Shown here: positions 19,193 through 27,623 of the stretch, in pieces | How positions within the stretch are numbered: the first letter of the stretch is position 1 | Layout: each line of letters opens with the position of its first letter | Source: Prochlorococcus sp. AG-418-D13 | Lineage (GTDB): Bacteria; Cyanobacteriota; Cyanobacteriia; PCC-6307; Cyanobiaceae | Length of the DNA stretch: 64,000 bases | Assembly: GCA_003214315.1 (NCBI GenBank) | Contig: QCLU01000001.1 | Coordinates: 1-64,000, forward strand | Direction: 5' to 3' | Translations under genes and position numbers: made by a program | Notes under the pieces: generated by a model | Seen by the model: only the letters and a program-made list of their open reading frames with translations | Told to the model about the DNA's origin: nothing | Database searches by the model: none

Positions 19193-19746
19193 TGAAAAAA
19201 ATATTTCTTTTAAGTTTTCTTTTGAGCATTTCCTCCCCTGTCTATGCAAATTCATTTTGCCAACTTGTAAGTGAAAAAGAACCAGATGTGAGCATTACTA
19301 TGAAATATGTTTTAGGTATGGGAGGAGGAAGGGGAACTCTAAATTATAAAAATAAACCAACATTTTATTTTCAAGTTGGAATTCTAAATGGATATGGAGG
19401 TCAATATTATGAGGCAAGATCATTTTTCCCTGAATCATTAGTAGAAGGAAAAACTTATGTAGAAAGGACACATAATACTGAAGAGATTAGTTCTGGAAGA
19501 TTTATGAATTTTGTTGGCAATCAGTTAGGACGAGTTACATCAAAAGAAGAACGCAAATCAGGAAAATTAAGAGCATTAATGCCAACACTTGCAAAAGATT
19601 ATTATTACTCAATTCCTTTTACAGAAAAGGGACAATACGGAAGGCAAAAATTATCTAAAAAAATGAAGACTATTCTTGATGCATCTGAAGGTTTCTTTGT
19701 GGATTCTGGTGGATGTAGAAAGTTTTTTGCTTATGGATGGGATTAA
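19192..19746 (+). CDS. Secreted hypothetical protein, 184 residues
   Basis: The N-terminus MKKIFLLSFLLSISSPVYA is a clear Sec signal peptide, likely cleaved after Ala19. The mature protein is about 165 residues with two cysteines (near residues 23 and 174) that could form a disulfide, a glycine-rich stretch (GMGGGRGTLNY) and several Tyr-rich segments. No known family is evident. ATG overlaps the stop of the previous gene by one base, and its own TAA overlaps the next ATG by one base. This is the only intact gene of the element. Confidence 0.7.
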   Translation: MKKIFLLSFLLSISSPVYANSFCQLVSEKEPDVSITMKYVLGMGGGRGTLNYKNKPTFYFQVGILNGYGGQYYEARSFFPESLVEGKTYVERTHNTEEISSGRFMNFVGNQLGRVTSKEERKSGKLRALMPTLAKDYYYSIPFTEKGQYGRQKLSKKMKTILDASEGFFVDSGGCRKFFAYGWD

Positions 19747-20426
19747 TGAAAAAGCAAAACTGGAGTAGAGAAGAATTAGAGGCATCAGTAAGATCCTATT
19801 TAGAGATGCGTCAACAAGAACTTGATGGTAAAAAATATAAAAAAAAAGAATATTACCAAAGACTATCTGAAGAATTCTCAAGAACTGAAAAGTCTTTTGA
19901 ATATAGGATGCAGAATATTTCTTATGTCTTTTCTTTAATGGGAAGAGATTGGGTTCAAGGTTTAAAACCTGCAAAAAATGTAGGAGTTAACGTTTTTAGA
20001 GAAATTGAAGAAATTGTTGCTGCTGTTGAAAACAAACTTCCCAATGAATATGCTTCATTTCAAAATGATGTTATTAATTCTCGTAAAAATGCAAAAAAAT
20101 TACCCCCTTTAGGATCCAAAAAACCTAAAAAATCGCAAACTTCTTCAACTAAATATATCCGTAATCCTTAAGTTGTTGCTTGGGTCTTAAATTTTGCAAA
20201 TGGGATTTGTGAATGCTGCAAAAAATCTGCTCCGTTTATAAAAGAAGATGGTGATACCTTTTTGGAAGTTCATCATTTAAAACAACTTGCTGATGGAGGA
20301 AGTGATACAACAACCAATGCAATTGCTGTTTGTCCAAATTGTCATAGAGAATTACACTTTGGAAAAAATAAATCAATTATAAAAATGAAAGTATTTGCAT
20401 CAGTAAAAAGGTTGATTAATGAATAA
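19746..20426 (+). pseudogene. McrA-like HNH endonuclease interrupted by an in-frame TAA
   Basis: The first frame (ATG 19746-19748) encodes an N-terminal domain: REELEASVRSYLEM, then KEYYQRLSEEF, then the ISYVFSLMGRDWVQGLKP region. It resembles the head domain seen in ScoMcrA/MrcB-type HNH restriction proteins. TAA at 20169-20171 (codon 142) stops it. The same frame then stays open to TAA 20424-20426 and encodes an HNH domain: GICECCKKSAPF, LEVHHLKQLADGGSDTTTN and AVCPNCHRELHFG. In relatives a Glu precedes VxAxVL, so GAA to TAA is a likely change. No start codon exists just after the stop for a separate HNH protein. Confidence 0.75.
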
Positions 20427-20447
20427 ATAAAAAAATTTCTTTTATAT

Positions 20448-20458
20448 AGTTACCGTCC
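20448..20458 (-). repeat. Inverted 11-bp iteron copy
   Basis: The minus strand reads GGACGGTAACT, identical to the unit at 20528-20538 but in the opposite orientation. It lies 22 bases after the end of the HNH reading frame. Confidence 0.75.
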
Positions 20459-20516
20459 AAAACATTAAATATTTCAGAAAGAATAAAGTAAATAAATCAA
20501 AAAATTATCAACTCTT

Positions 20517-20538
20517 AGACGGTCAGTGGACGGTAACT
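20517..20538 (+). repeat. Two tandem 11-bp iterons (right arm)
   Basis: Contiguous units AGACGGTCAGT (20517-20527) and GGACGGTAACT (20528-20538), the same family and orientation as the left-arm units. They end 60 bp before the right attachment repeat. Confidence 0.85.
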
Positions 20539-20597
20539 TAACTAGTAAACCTATGAGAACACCTGCTATAAAACAGTTCTTCTAATTAATCATCCTC

Positions 20598-20618
20598 TTC
20601 GAATCTGGGTGCCGCCTT
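20598..20618 (+). repeat. attR: second copy of the tRNA-Cys 3' end
   Basis: A perfect 21-bp copy of 18588-18608. It is not part of a tRNA gene: the preceding bases do not form the rest of a cloverleaf. It marks the distal junction of the element. Confidence 0.85.
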
Positions 20619-20829
20619 ATTTAATTTTTTTAAGCATTTAATTATGAAGGTTTCGAAGAACTTCAATTTCAAATAAAGGGTATAAAGTTTCAATTACTTT
20701 TTGATATATAGAAAGATAATCTTTTCTTTATTATTGATAAATAAAAAAACTCATATCCATTAATAAATAAAATTAAATGGAATTATTAATTTTTTTCATT
20801 AGATAATTTATATATAAATTTGATTTATT
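20619..20829. other. Intergenic, no gene seen
   Basis: A very AT-rich stretch between the right attachment repeat and the small minus-strand gene. It contains only tiny open frames. A short palindrome-like GAAG-TTTCGAAGAACTTC occurs near 20647-20664. I see no RNA gene. Together with 20427-20597 (iterons only), this is the longest non-coding stretch in the window. Confidence 0.5.
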
Positions 20830-20997
20830 TTAGTAATCATTATCTGCTACACACATTCCTAAACATCTAACGCCATTTGATGCAGTCCTTTTGCAATGAT
20901 TGCATAAAATGGGATCTTTCTCTGAAATAAGGTTTATTTTTGAATTATTTTGGTCTTTAAAACTTATTAAATCTTGTCTTGAATCAAATAGAGCCAT
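20830..20997 (-). CDS. Small cysteine-rich hypothetical protein, 55 residues
   Basis: Starting at ATG 20995-20997, the protein begins MALFDSRQDLISF. It has four cysteines toward the C-terminus in CNHC (a CxxC pair) and RCLGMC, suggesting a small metal-binding knuckle. An upstream in-frame start at 21042 would lie deeper inside the preceding gene and is less likely. It overlaps the end of the 214-residue gene by 14 bases, so they are probably one operon. I do not recognise a named family. Confidence 0.6.
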   Translation of the reverse strand: MALFDSRQDLISFKDQNNSKINLISEKDPILCNHCKRTASNGVRCLGMCVADNDY

Positions 20998-21628
20998 TCT
21001 TGGAATCGTCACCTGAATCGATACTAACAACAAGTGAAGCATTTGTGTTGGAAGAGGGTATATCCATAATTTTTACAGTTTCTTTAGGCTCATCAATAAC
21101 TTGATTTTCTTCAGTACTCTCATCAACTGCACAAGCTTCAAGAGCCTCTCGAAGTAGTGAATCAAAAGTTGCTCCAGGCAATCTATGTCTAGCAACCTCC
21201 AGAAAAGTTCTCGGTAAGGATTCAGATGCAGCATCTCGTAAAGCAGGATTATTCTTTCTATGTTCTTGTTCTTCTTCTATTGACTTAATAAACCTCAGTG
21301 TGACATCTCTTTTGGTAGAGGCTTTTATCAGCGTATCGTTTTCAGGGTTACTAACATTAGGTTCATTTTCAAGATCACTAAGTCTTTTTTCCAAACTATT
21401 TAAAACTTCATTAGCTTCTTTACTAATATGCGCTAACTGACCATCGGACAAATTAGGTAAATCAGCCACAAAAACTTTCCCATGGTCCCTTAGTGTCAAG
21501 AAAGTTGGTCTTGGGCCTTGAGCCTGTCTACCAATGGATTCAGAATTATTACCTATTGGTCTTTTTGGAGGTGTAGGGCCAGCTGAACTACGTCTACGTG
21601 TAATTCTTTGATTATTTGCAAAGGGCAT
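20984..21628 (-). CDS. Conserved hypothetical protein, 214 residues
   Basis: A soluble protein with a basic, Pro/Arg-rich N-terminus (RRRSSAGPTPPKRP), a central stretch TFLTLRDHGKVFVADLPNLSDGQL, a charged helical region that may form a coiled coil (about 60-130) and an acidic, Ser/Asp-rich tail. It looks like a picocyanobacterial protein of unknown function. ATG start. It overlaps the downstream small cysteine-rich gene. Confidence 0.65.
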   Translation of the reverse strand: MPFANNQRITRRRSSAGPTPPKRPIGNNSESIGRQAQGPRPTFLTLRDHGKVFVADLPNLSDGQLAHISKEANEVLNSLEKRLSDLENEPNVSNPENDTLIKASTKRDVTLRFIKSIEEEQEHRKNNPALRDAASESLPRTFLEVARHRLPGATFDSLLREALEACAVDESTEENQVIDEPKETVKIMDIPSSNTNASLVVSIDSGDDSKNGSI

Positions 21629-21761
21629 TGAATAAAAGGTTAAATCTTAATACTTAAACTTCCGATATAATTCGGCGGTAATTTTATTATATTACACCTA
21701 ACTTTTTCATTTGGGTATAAAAAATAATTTTTTAAAACTCATTTAAAAAATATAAAAAAAT

Positions 21762-22805
21762 TTAAGTTAATATTTCTGGCAAAAATTTACTAATTGTTGA
21801 ATCATTTTTTCTAACTATCTTTCCAATTTCCCAACTATCTATGTCATGATCTTTACAGATATTTAATATCGCGTCCTTAAATTGTTTATCAATAATTAAA
21901 CAAAATCCAACTCCAAGATTGAAAGTATTCCAAAAATCTTTTTCAGGAATCGATCCTTTCTCTTTAAGGAATTTAAATAAAATAGGTATTTCCCAAGAAC
22001 TGGTATTGATATAAGGAATAAAATCAGAAGGCATACATCTTGGTAAATTTTCTGGAATTCCTCCTCCAGTAATATGAGACATTGCTTTAATTTCTATATT
22101 TTCAGATAAAATTTGGTTGATTACATTATTGTAAATTCTTGTAGGTTTCAATAACTCATCATAAAAATTTAAGTGAGTAACTTTTTCAAATTCCTTATCT
22201 ATTTGATTATTGTTTTGAATAATTGTTCTTACTAAACTAAAGCCATTACTATGAATTCCATTACTTTTTAAAGCAATTATTAAGTCATGTTCAGATACTG
22301 TTTTACCATTAATAAGATTATCCTCATCGACTATTCCAACACAAAATCCTGCAAGATCATACTTATTTTTTGAATAAAATCCAGGCATTTCAGCAGTTTC
22401 TCCACCGAGTAATGAACAGTTATTTTCTCCGCAGCCATGTGAAATACCCTGAACAACCCTCAATAATTGTTTCTTATCAAGTTTACCAGTAGCAATATAA
22501 TCCAGAAAAAATAAAGGTTTTGCCCCACTAGTAATGATGTCGTTCATGCACATAGCAACTAAATCAATACCAACCTCAAAGTGAAAGTTTTTATTTTGGG
22601 CTAATTCTAATTTTGTTCCAACACCATCAGTTCCTGAAACAAGAACTGGTTTTTTAAAACTATCTATAGGAATTCTAAACAAACCTCCGAACCCACCAAT
22701 ACCTTCAATCACATTAGATGTATAAGTGCCTTCAACTGCCTGTTTAATTTCGGAAACAAATTCTCGCCCAGCTTCTATATCAACTCCTGATGTTTTGTAA
22801 TCCAT
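21762..22805 (-). CDS. purM: Phosphoribosylformylglycinamidine cyclo-ligase
   Basis: PurM makes aminoimidazole ribotide (AIR) from FGAM and ATP, step five of purine synthesis. The 347-residue protein has GGFGGLFRIP, VSGTDGVGTKLELA, CMNDIITSGAKPLFFLDY, LLGGETAEMPGFY and HITGGGIPENLPR, all typical of the AIR synthase family. It starts from ATG and is divergent from panC-cmk across 98 bases. Confidence 0.97.
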   Translation of the reverse strand: MDYKTSGVDIEAGREFVSEIKQAVEGTYTSNVIEGIGGFGGLFRIPIDSFKKPVLVSGTDGVGTKLELAQNKNFHFEVGIDLVAMCMNDIITSGAKPLFFLDYIATGKLDKKQLLRVVQGISHGCGENNCSLLGGETAEMPGFYSKNKYDLAGFCVGIVDEDNLINGKTVSEHDLIIALKSNGIHSNGFSLVRTIIQNNNQIDKEFEKVTHLNFYDELLKPTRIYNNVINQILSENIEIKAMSHITGGGIPENLPRCMPSDFIPYINTSSWEIPILFKFLKEKGSIPEKDFWNTFNLGVGFCLIIDKQFKDAILNICKDHDIDSWEIGKIVRKNDSTISKFLPEILT

Positions 22806-22903
22806 GAAATAAAAATGATAGACTTTCCCTATATAGATATTCCTCCTAAGATGGCTTTTGTCCAGTAATTATTTATCAAATAGATTTATTTTTTAAAAAC
22901 AAA

Positions 22904-24436
22904 GTGAAGAAAGTAATCATAAGGAAAACTGAAGAAATAGAAAATTGGAGGAGAAATATTAATAGTGAAATTAACTTCATTCCAACAATGGGTAATCTTC
23001 ACAATGGACATATAAAACTAATATCAACAGCTAAAAATGACAATTCAAATGTTAATTTAGTAAGTATTTTTATTAATCCACTTCAATTTGATAACAAGTT
23101 AGATTTAGAGAATTACCCTAAAACAATTGATAATGATATAAAAATCTCCTTTTCAAATGGCGCAGATGCTATCTTCATCCCAAGTAATGAAGATATATAT
23201 CCACCGAATAATAAAAATATTAAATTCCTAAAAGCTCCAATAGAATTATCTTCTGCATTATGTGGATTAAATCGAATTGGACATTTTGATGGAGTTTGTA
23301 CAGTGGTTTATAGATTACTTAATCTCATCAAGCCAAAAAATCTTTACTTAGGAGAAAAAGATTGGCAACAACTTTTAATTTTAAAAAATCTTGTCCTAAG
23401 AAATAAATTAAATGTTGCTATTAAATCTATTCCTACACAGAGAGATTTTGATGGAATTCCTTTAAGTTCGCGTAATATACATTTATCAAAAAACGAAAGA
23501 AAATTGATTAGTTTTTTTTCAAGTGAGTTATTAGAAGCAAAGAAAATTTTTCAACAAGATAAAAAGATCAATTTAAACAAAATAATTAAAAAGCTATCAG
23601 CAAAAAAAATTTCAATTGAATATTTAGAACATTTACACCCTCATACACTCCAAAAAGTAAGACTTGAGGATAATATTTCGTTACTGGCTGGTGCGATAAG
23701 ATGTGGAGAGACAAGATTAATTGATCACGTTTTTCTAATGAAAAGAAGGCCGATTATTGCAATTGATGGTCCTGCAGGGTCAGGTAAAAGTACTGTAACA
23801 AAGTTAATAGCGAAGGAACTTAAACTTTTATATTTAGATACTGGAGCAATGTATAGGGCATTGAGTTGGCTTATGATAAAAGAAAGTATTGATTATAAAA
23901 AAGAAAAAAAATTACAGCATATTCTTAAAGATATATCTATTGTTTTCAAGTCGAATACAAATTCACATCAAGATGTTTATGTTAATAACTACTGTGTTAC
24001 TCAAGAAATTAGGTCGCAAAAGATAAGTTCCATAGTTTCTAAAATTTCCTCAATAAAAGAAGTAAGAAAATTCTTAGTAGAAGAACAAAGAAAAATTGGA
24101 GAATCAGGCGGACTTGTAGCTGAGGGAAGAGATATAGGAACTACTGTTTTTCCTCATGCAGAACTTAAAATATTTTTAACAGCTAGCATTGATGAAAGAG
24201 CAAAAAGAAGAAAATCTGATAAAAATAGTAAAGACTCACAAGAAATAGACATTCATAGATTAAAAGAACTTATAAAGAGAAGAGATTTTGAAGATTCCAA
24301 TAGGGAAATTTCACCTCTATTAAAAGCGAATGACGCAATAGAAATTATTACAGATGGATATTCAATTAATGAGGTAGTGGATAAAATTATTGATCTTTAT
24401 AATGACAAGATTCCTAAAGAGACTGAGATCAAATAA
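22904..24436 (+). CDS. panC/cmk: Bifunctional pantothenate synthetase / cytidylate kinase (PanC-Cmk)
   Basis: This is a fusion of two enzymes. Residues 1 to about 275 are pantothenate synthetase (pantoate + beta-alanine + ATP), with PTMGNLHNGH and LGEKDWQQLLILKNL. From about 283, RPIIAIDGPAGSGKSTVTKLI begins a CMP kinase with P-loop, LDTGAMYRALSW and VAEGRDIGTTVFP. The fusion is characteristic of cyanobacteria. Start is GTG at 22904. It ends 2 bases from the convergent phosphatase gene stop. Confidence 0.96.
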   Translation: MKKVIIRKTEEIENWRRNINSEINFIPTMGNLHNGHIKLISTAKNDNSNVNLVSIFINPLQFDNKLDLENYPKTIDNDIKISFSNGADAIFIPSNEDIYPPNNKNIKFLKAPIELSSALCGLNRIGHFDGVCTVVYRLLNLIKPKNLYLGEKDWQQLLILKNLVLRNKLNVAIKSIPTQRDFDGIPLSSRNIHLSKNERKLISFFSSELLEAKKIFQQDKKINLNKIIKKLSAKKISIEYLEHLHPHTLQKVRLEDNISLLAGAIRCGETRLIDHVFLMKRRPIIAIDGPAGSGKSTVTKLIAKELKLLYLDTGAMYRALSWLMIKESIDYKKEKKLQHILKDISIVFKSNTNSHQDVYVNNYCVTQEIRSQKISSIVSKISSIKEVRKFLVEEQRKIGESGGLVAEGRDIGTTVFPHAELKIFLTASIDERAKRRKSDKNSKDSQEIDIHRLKELIKRRDFEDSNREISPLLKANDAIEIITDGYSINEVVDKIIDLYNDKIPKETEIK

Positions 24437-24438
24437 AT

Positions 24439-24912
24439 TCAAGAAATACTTTCCAAAAAACCGTTTACAGAGTCTTCTAAAATATCAAGGACATAATCGA
24501 AGCCCTCATCACCTCCAAAATATGGGTCAGGAACTTCTTGTTCATTAAAAACTGATCTAAAATCTTGTATTTTTTTAATTGATGCAAAATCAGTTGAAGC
24601 TGTTCTATTTTTAAGATCTTGAATATTTCTAAAATTTGAGTCGTCCATAGCAAGAATATAGTTAAATTCGTCAAAATCTTTGCTAGTAATTTGACGAGCC
24701 CTGCTGAAGATATTTATATCTCTTCTGCCTGCCGCAATTCTCATCCTAGAGTCAGCTTTTTTTTCAATATGCCAACTCCCAGTTCCAGCAGAATCTACAA
24801 TAAAGCCATCGGTTAATCCCTTCTTTTCAAGTAGACTTATAAAGATAGCTTCTGCTGCAGGAGACCTACAAATATTTCCCAAACATACAAAAAGAACAGA
24901 AATTTTTTTCAT
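24439..24912 (-). CDS. Low-molecular-weight protein-tyrosine phosphatase
   Basis: The N-terminal loop VCLGNICRSP is the CX5R phosphatase signature, with nucleophile Cys10 and Arg16. The general acid is Asp129 in VPDPYFGG. At 157 residues it has the normal length for the family. Related bacterial enzymes act on tyrosine kinases of polysaccharide export, or on arginine phosphate, so the substrate here is open. It lies 32 bases downstream of pebB on the same strand and may read through from the bilin operon. Confidence 0.92.
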   Translation of the reverse strand: MKKISVLFVCLGNICRSPAAEAIFISLLEKKGLTDGFIVDSAGTGSWHIEKKADSRMRIAAGRRDINIFSRARQITSKDFDEFNYILAMDDSNFRNIQDLKNRTASTDFASIKKIQDFRSVFNEQEVPDPYFGGDEGFDYVLDILEDSVNGFLESIS

Positions 24913-24944
24913 ATGATTTCAAATTTCAATTTATTATAAGACTT

Positions 24945-25706
24945 TTAAGTAGTAAATAAAACTTCTTGAATTAAAGATTCAGTAAATTCTTTACCAAACA
25001 AACTCGACAACATTGGCCTTGCTGGATCGTTATCTCTTCTATATTTCAAATAATTATTTTGACCATTTATTAATTCTTTTTGCAGTTCCATATTGGCTTC
25101 TTTGCTTTCGAAAAGAATTTCCAAATACAAATCAAAATATTCCTTAAATGAGGTATAAAGCTGATTAGCAATTAAAAAATCACTTCTTTCTTCTTTTGGT
25201 AATTTTGACCAGATTACTCCTGGAGAAAAAAATCTAGCTACATCTGCAGACATTTTTTCAGCTAATGGGAGTGATGAATGACAATGATTTTTTAGTTTTA
25301 TAAGTTTTTCTAATAACTCATTATTGTATTGATTTTGTATTTTTAATGAAGGCTGAAAATCTAATACTAATAAATGACTATTAGGTAGAGAAACAAAATC
25401 TACTCCAAAAAATGGGACGTTATAAATAGTATTAGGAATAATTAAAAAATTTAAAACAGAATAATTTGGACTATTTATACACACTGCTCTTGCGAATTGA
25501 ATTCTTTTTTTATGCGTTACACCCCAAGTAGAGAGATTCACATTTTTTTTTGATTTTTTTGAACCATAAGTTGAATCTTTATAAGAATATTCCAACGGTA
25601 TTATTTTTTCTAAACAGTTATATTTACTTAAATTATTAGTTAAATATTTTAGAAAATTATGCCATCTCCAATCTCGCCTGTAAAAAATAGTATCTTGTAT
25701 TAACAT
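24945..25706 (-). CDS. pebB: Phycoerythrobilin:ferredoxin oxidoreductase
   Basis: PebB reduces 15,16-dihydrobiliverdin to phycoerythrobilin with ferredoxin electrons. The 253-residue protein belongs to the ferredoxin-dependent bilin reductase family: it shares with the upstream PebA the DxxPxL-type strand (LVLDFQPSL), the FSPGVIW block and a C-terminal RxxNDPARPM-x-SLFG motif. PebB rather than PebA or PcyA is inferred from gene order (ho1-pebA-pebB) and the N-terminal region. ATG directly follows the pebA stop. Confidence 0.9.
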   Translation of the reverse strand: MLIQDTIFYRRDWRWHNFLKYLTNNLSKYNCLEKIIPLEYSYKDSTYGSKKSKKNVNLSTWGVTHKKRIQFARAVCINSPNYSVLNFLIIPNTIYNVPFFGVDFVSLPNSHLLVLDFQPSLKIQNQYNNELLEKLIKLKNHCHSSLPLAEKMSADVARFFSPGVIWSKLPKEERSDFLIANQLYTSFKEYFDLYLEILFESKEANMELQKELINGQNNYLKYRRDNDPARPMLSSLFGKEFTESLIQEVLFTT

Positions 25707-26417
25707 TCAATTAATAATCTCATTATTTAATGTAAAAAGAAATTTATTGATAAAGTTTTTTGTCCATTTTTCTCCAAAAAAAGATTTAAACAATTTATCT
25801 GCAGGGTCTTTTTCAAAACTGTATTTATCATATTTAATTTGATTAATCTTTATTTCTTCTGCATTTAAAAATTGATTAACAGGATTCGATTTATAAATGT
25901 TCAAATAATTATTTACAAATGAATGAAATATATTATTTAAATCTCTATCAAGATTTAATTTATTTCCTCTACATATAATCACCCATGGGGAAAAATACTT
26001 TTTTGAATCATATATATTCTTCATTTTATTATTATCAAATGCAGAATATTTTTTCTTAATACTACCTAAACTTGAACAATATTTTTCAAGATACTTGCCT
26101 TCTTGAATTAAAGGTTGATAATCGAATATTGCTAATAACTTTTGAGAAGTTCCAAACCATAAAATATCAGCTCCTAAGATAGGAACTTCACTATCAAAAT
26201 TTGGATATGCGACTGTATTAAACACTTGCAGTTTTTTTCCACCATCTAATCTTGTTATTCGCCACTTTCTATATTCAGGAGATGAAAAAAGCCAATTTTT
26301 AATAATATATTTTGAGTCTTCATTGTGATGTTCTTTGAATTCGCTAGATATTTGCACTTCATGACCATTTAATTCATCAATATTGGTTTTTAGGAAATCA
26401 ACTAATGAATCAAACAT
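25707..26417 (-). CDS. pebA: 15,16-dihydrobiliverdin:ferredoxin oxidoreductase
   Basis: PebA carries out the first two-electron reduction of biliverdin IXa and hands the product to PebB. The 236-residue protein has the bilin-reductase blocks [39 protein letters not shown] and [17 protein letters not shown]. It starts 6 bases after the ho1 stop and ends directly before pebB. Identity as PebA comes from the order of the operon and the sequence blocks. Confidence 0.9.
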   Translation of the reverse strand: MFDSLVDFLKTNIDELNGHEVQISSEFKEHHNEDSKYIIKNWLFSSPEYRKWRITRLDGGKKLQVFNTVAYPNFDSEVPILGADILWFGTSQKLLAIFDYQPLIQEGKYLEKYCSSLGSIKKKYSAFDNNKMKNIYDSKKYFSPWVIICRGNKLNLDRDLNNIFHSFVNNYLNIYKSNPVNQFLNAEEIKINQIKYDKYSFEKDPADKLFKSFFGEKWTKNFINKFLFTLNNEIIN

Positions 26418-26423
26418 AAATTA

Positions 26424-27134
26424 CTAGGTCTCGGTGCTTCCTTTCCTAACTTTTTTTGTAATGTAATTGAATACTATCTTCCCTAAAACAGCAATCAAAT
26501 TACCTTCAAGCTCCTTAAACATTTTCATATTGTAAGTAAAAGCTTGATTAGCTTCATCAATAATTTGATCGGCAGTCTTTTGATTTATTGGCAGTTGATT
26601 CAAAGTAAGGGAATATTCTTTCTTGAATTTTTTTTCGTCAGAAATTAATTCAAACTCGTAAAAATTTAAACCATCATTTCCTTTCAAATTTAATGCTTTT
26701 TTAGCGATCCTTTTCAAAATTTGCCCGCCAGATAAATCTCCTATATAACGTGTATAGTGATGACCTACTAATAGCTCTGGTGAATTTTTTGCGACATCAC
26801 GAATTCTTTCAACATATTCTTTTGCTGATTGAGAAATATTAATTTCATTCTTCCAGTTATCACCAAAATAAAATTTAAGATCATTTTCAAGAGTTTCTTT
26901 CCTGAATAATGATTTAAAACCAATAGGTTTTATTACGGGATGTTCCTCATGGACCAGTCTTTCAATTTCTTCTTCCATAGCTTCATAAACAAAATATAAA
27001 TCGCTAATTAATTTTCTATAAGATTTTTTTTCAACAACTCCTTTTAAAAAACAAGCTACAAAGCCAGTATTTTCTGCCATAGTGTGGGATTTTTTTGTCC
27101 CTTCTCTTAATTGTCCTGAAAGAGCGACTGCCAT
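26424..27134 (-). CDS. ho1: Heme oxygenase (biliverdin-forming)
   Basis: This enzyme opens heme to biliverdin IXa, CO and Fe2+, supplying the bilin reductases encoded directly downstream. The proximal heme ligand His17 lies in EGTKKSHTMAENT. The distal helix block is LLVGHHYTRYIGDLSGGQIL, with the GG flexibility point over heme. At 236 residues it matches cyanobacterial HO1. ATG start. It is first in the ho1-pebA-pebB operon. Confidence 0.97.
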   Translation of the reverse strand: MAVALSGQLREGTKKSHTMAENTGFVACFLKGVVEKKSYRKLISDLYFVYEAMEEEIERLVHEEHPVIKPIGFKSLFRKETLENDLKFYFGDNWKNEINISQSAKEYVERIRDVAKNSPELLVGHHYTRYIGDLSGGQILKRIAKKALNLKGNDGLNFYEFELISDEKKFKKEYSLTLNQLPINQKTADQIIDEANQAFTYNMKMFKELEGNLIAVLGKIVFNYITKKVRKGSTET

Positions 27135-27191
27135 ATATTTTGAATTATTTTTGTAAGTGTATTTAATCTACAAGGAAAATACATAAAACAG

Positions 27192-27623
27192 CTAATTTTT
27201 GTTACCAGTGGATGTTGTAGAGAATAGCTTATAAAGTTCTTTACAAACCAAAAAAAGGTTATCTTTTTGTTCCTTTTGCGGTAGATGAGTACCAGTCATT
27301 TCCCAATTACCGATGGTAGCCACTCTCCATCTCTCGGAGGGAACAATCATACCTCGCATTATTATTCCCAACAATTTCGGGACTCTGTCATTTTCATCAT
27401 TTTCAATTCTTAATTGTAAGAGTATTGCTCTACATTCAATAAGAGGACTCCAACCAGGGAAATGAAACGCAAAATCAATAGAATCTTGCATGGATTCATT
27501 ATTTGAATTGTCAAAGGGACTAAAATTTACGCTTGCATCTGGAAAATATTTCCTAAACAAAGCTGCAGTAGAAGCAATTTTATTAGCTACTTCAACATTA
27601 CTTACATTTGAACTCGCATTCAT
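27192..27623 (-). CDS. Conserved hypothetical protein, 143 residues
   Basis: A soluble protein with a tryptophan-rich core: FHFPGWSPLIECRAILLQLR, then PSERWRVATIGNWEMTG. No signal peptide or membrane segment. It sits 57 bases upstream of ho1 on the same strand, so a link to bilin metabolism is possible but only by position. I do not recognise the family. ATG start. Confidence 0.65.
   Translation of the reverse strand: MNASSNVSNVEVANKIASTAALFRKYFPDASVNFSPFDNSNNESMQDSIDFAFHFPGWSPLIECRAILLQLRIENDENDRVPKLLGIIMRGMIVPSERWRVATIGNWEMTGTHLPQKEQKDNLFLVCKELYKLFSTTSTGNKN

Larger units (their letters stand above)
18588..20618 (+). mobile_element. Mini integrative element at tRNA-Cys, no integrase
   Basis: A 2.0-kb segment bounded by a 21-bp perfect direct repeat of the tRNA-Cys 3' end. 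Inside are three 11-bp iterons near the left end and two near the right end, plus one inverted copy. Three genes on the plus strand overlap in stop/start. No recombinase gene is present, so it would need one in trans or is a deletion remnant. tRNA-targeted elements are known in Prochlorococcus (tycheposons). Assigning this segment to that class is inference. The surrounding genes are core and densely packed, which sets this segment apart. Confidence 0.8.
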
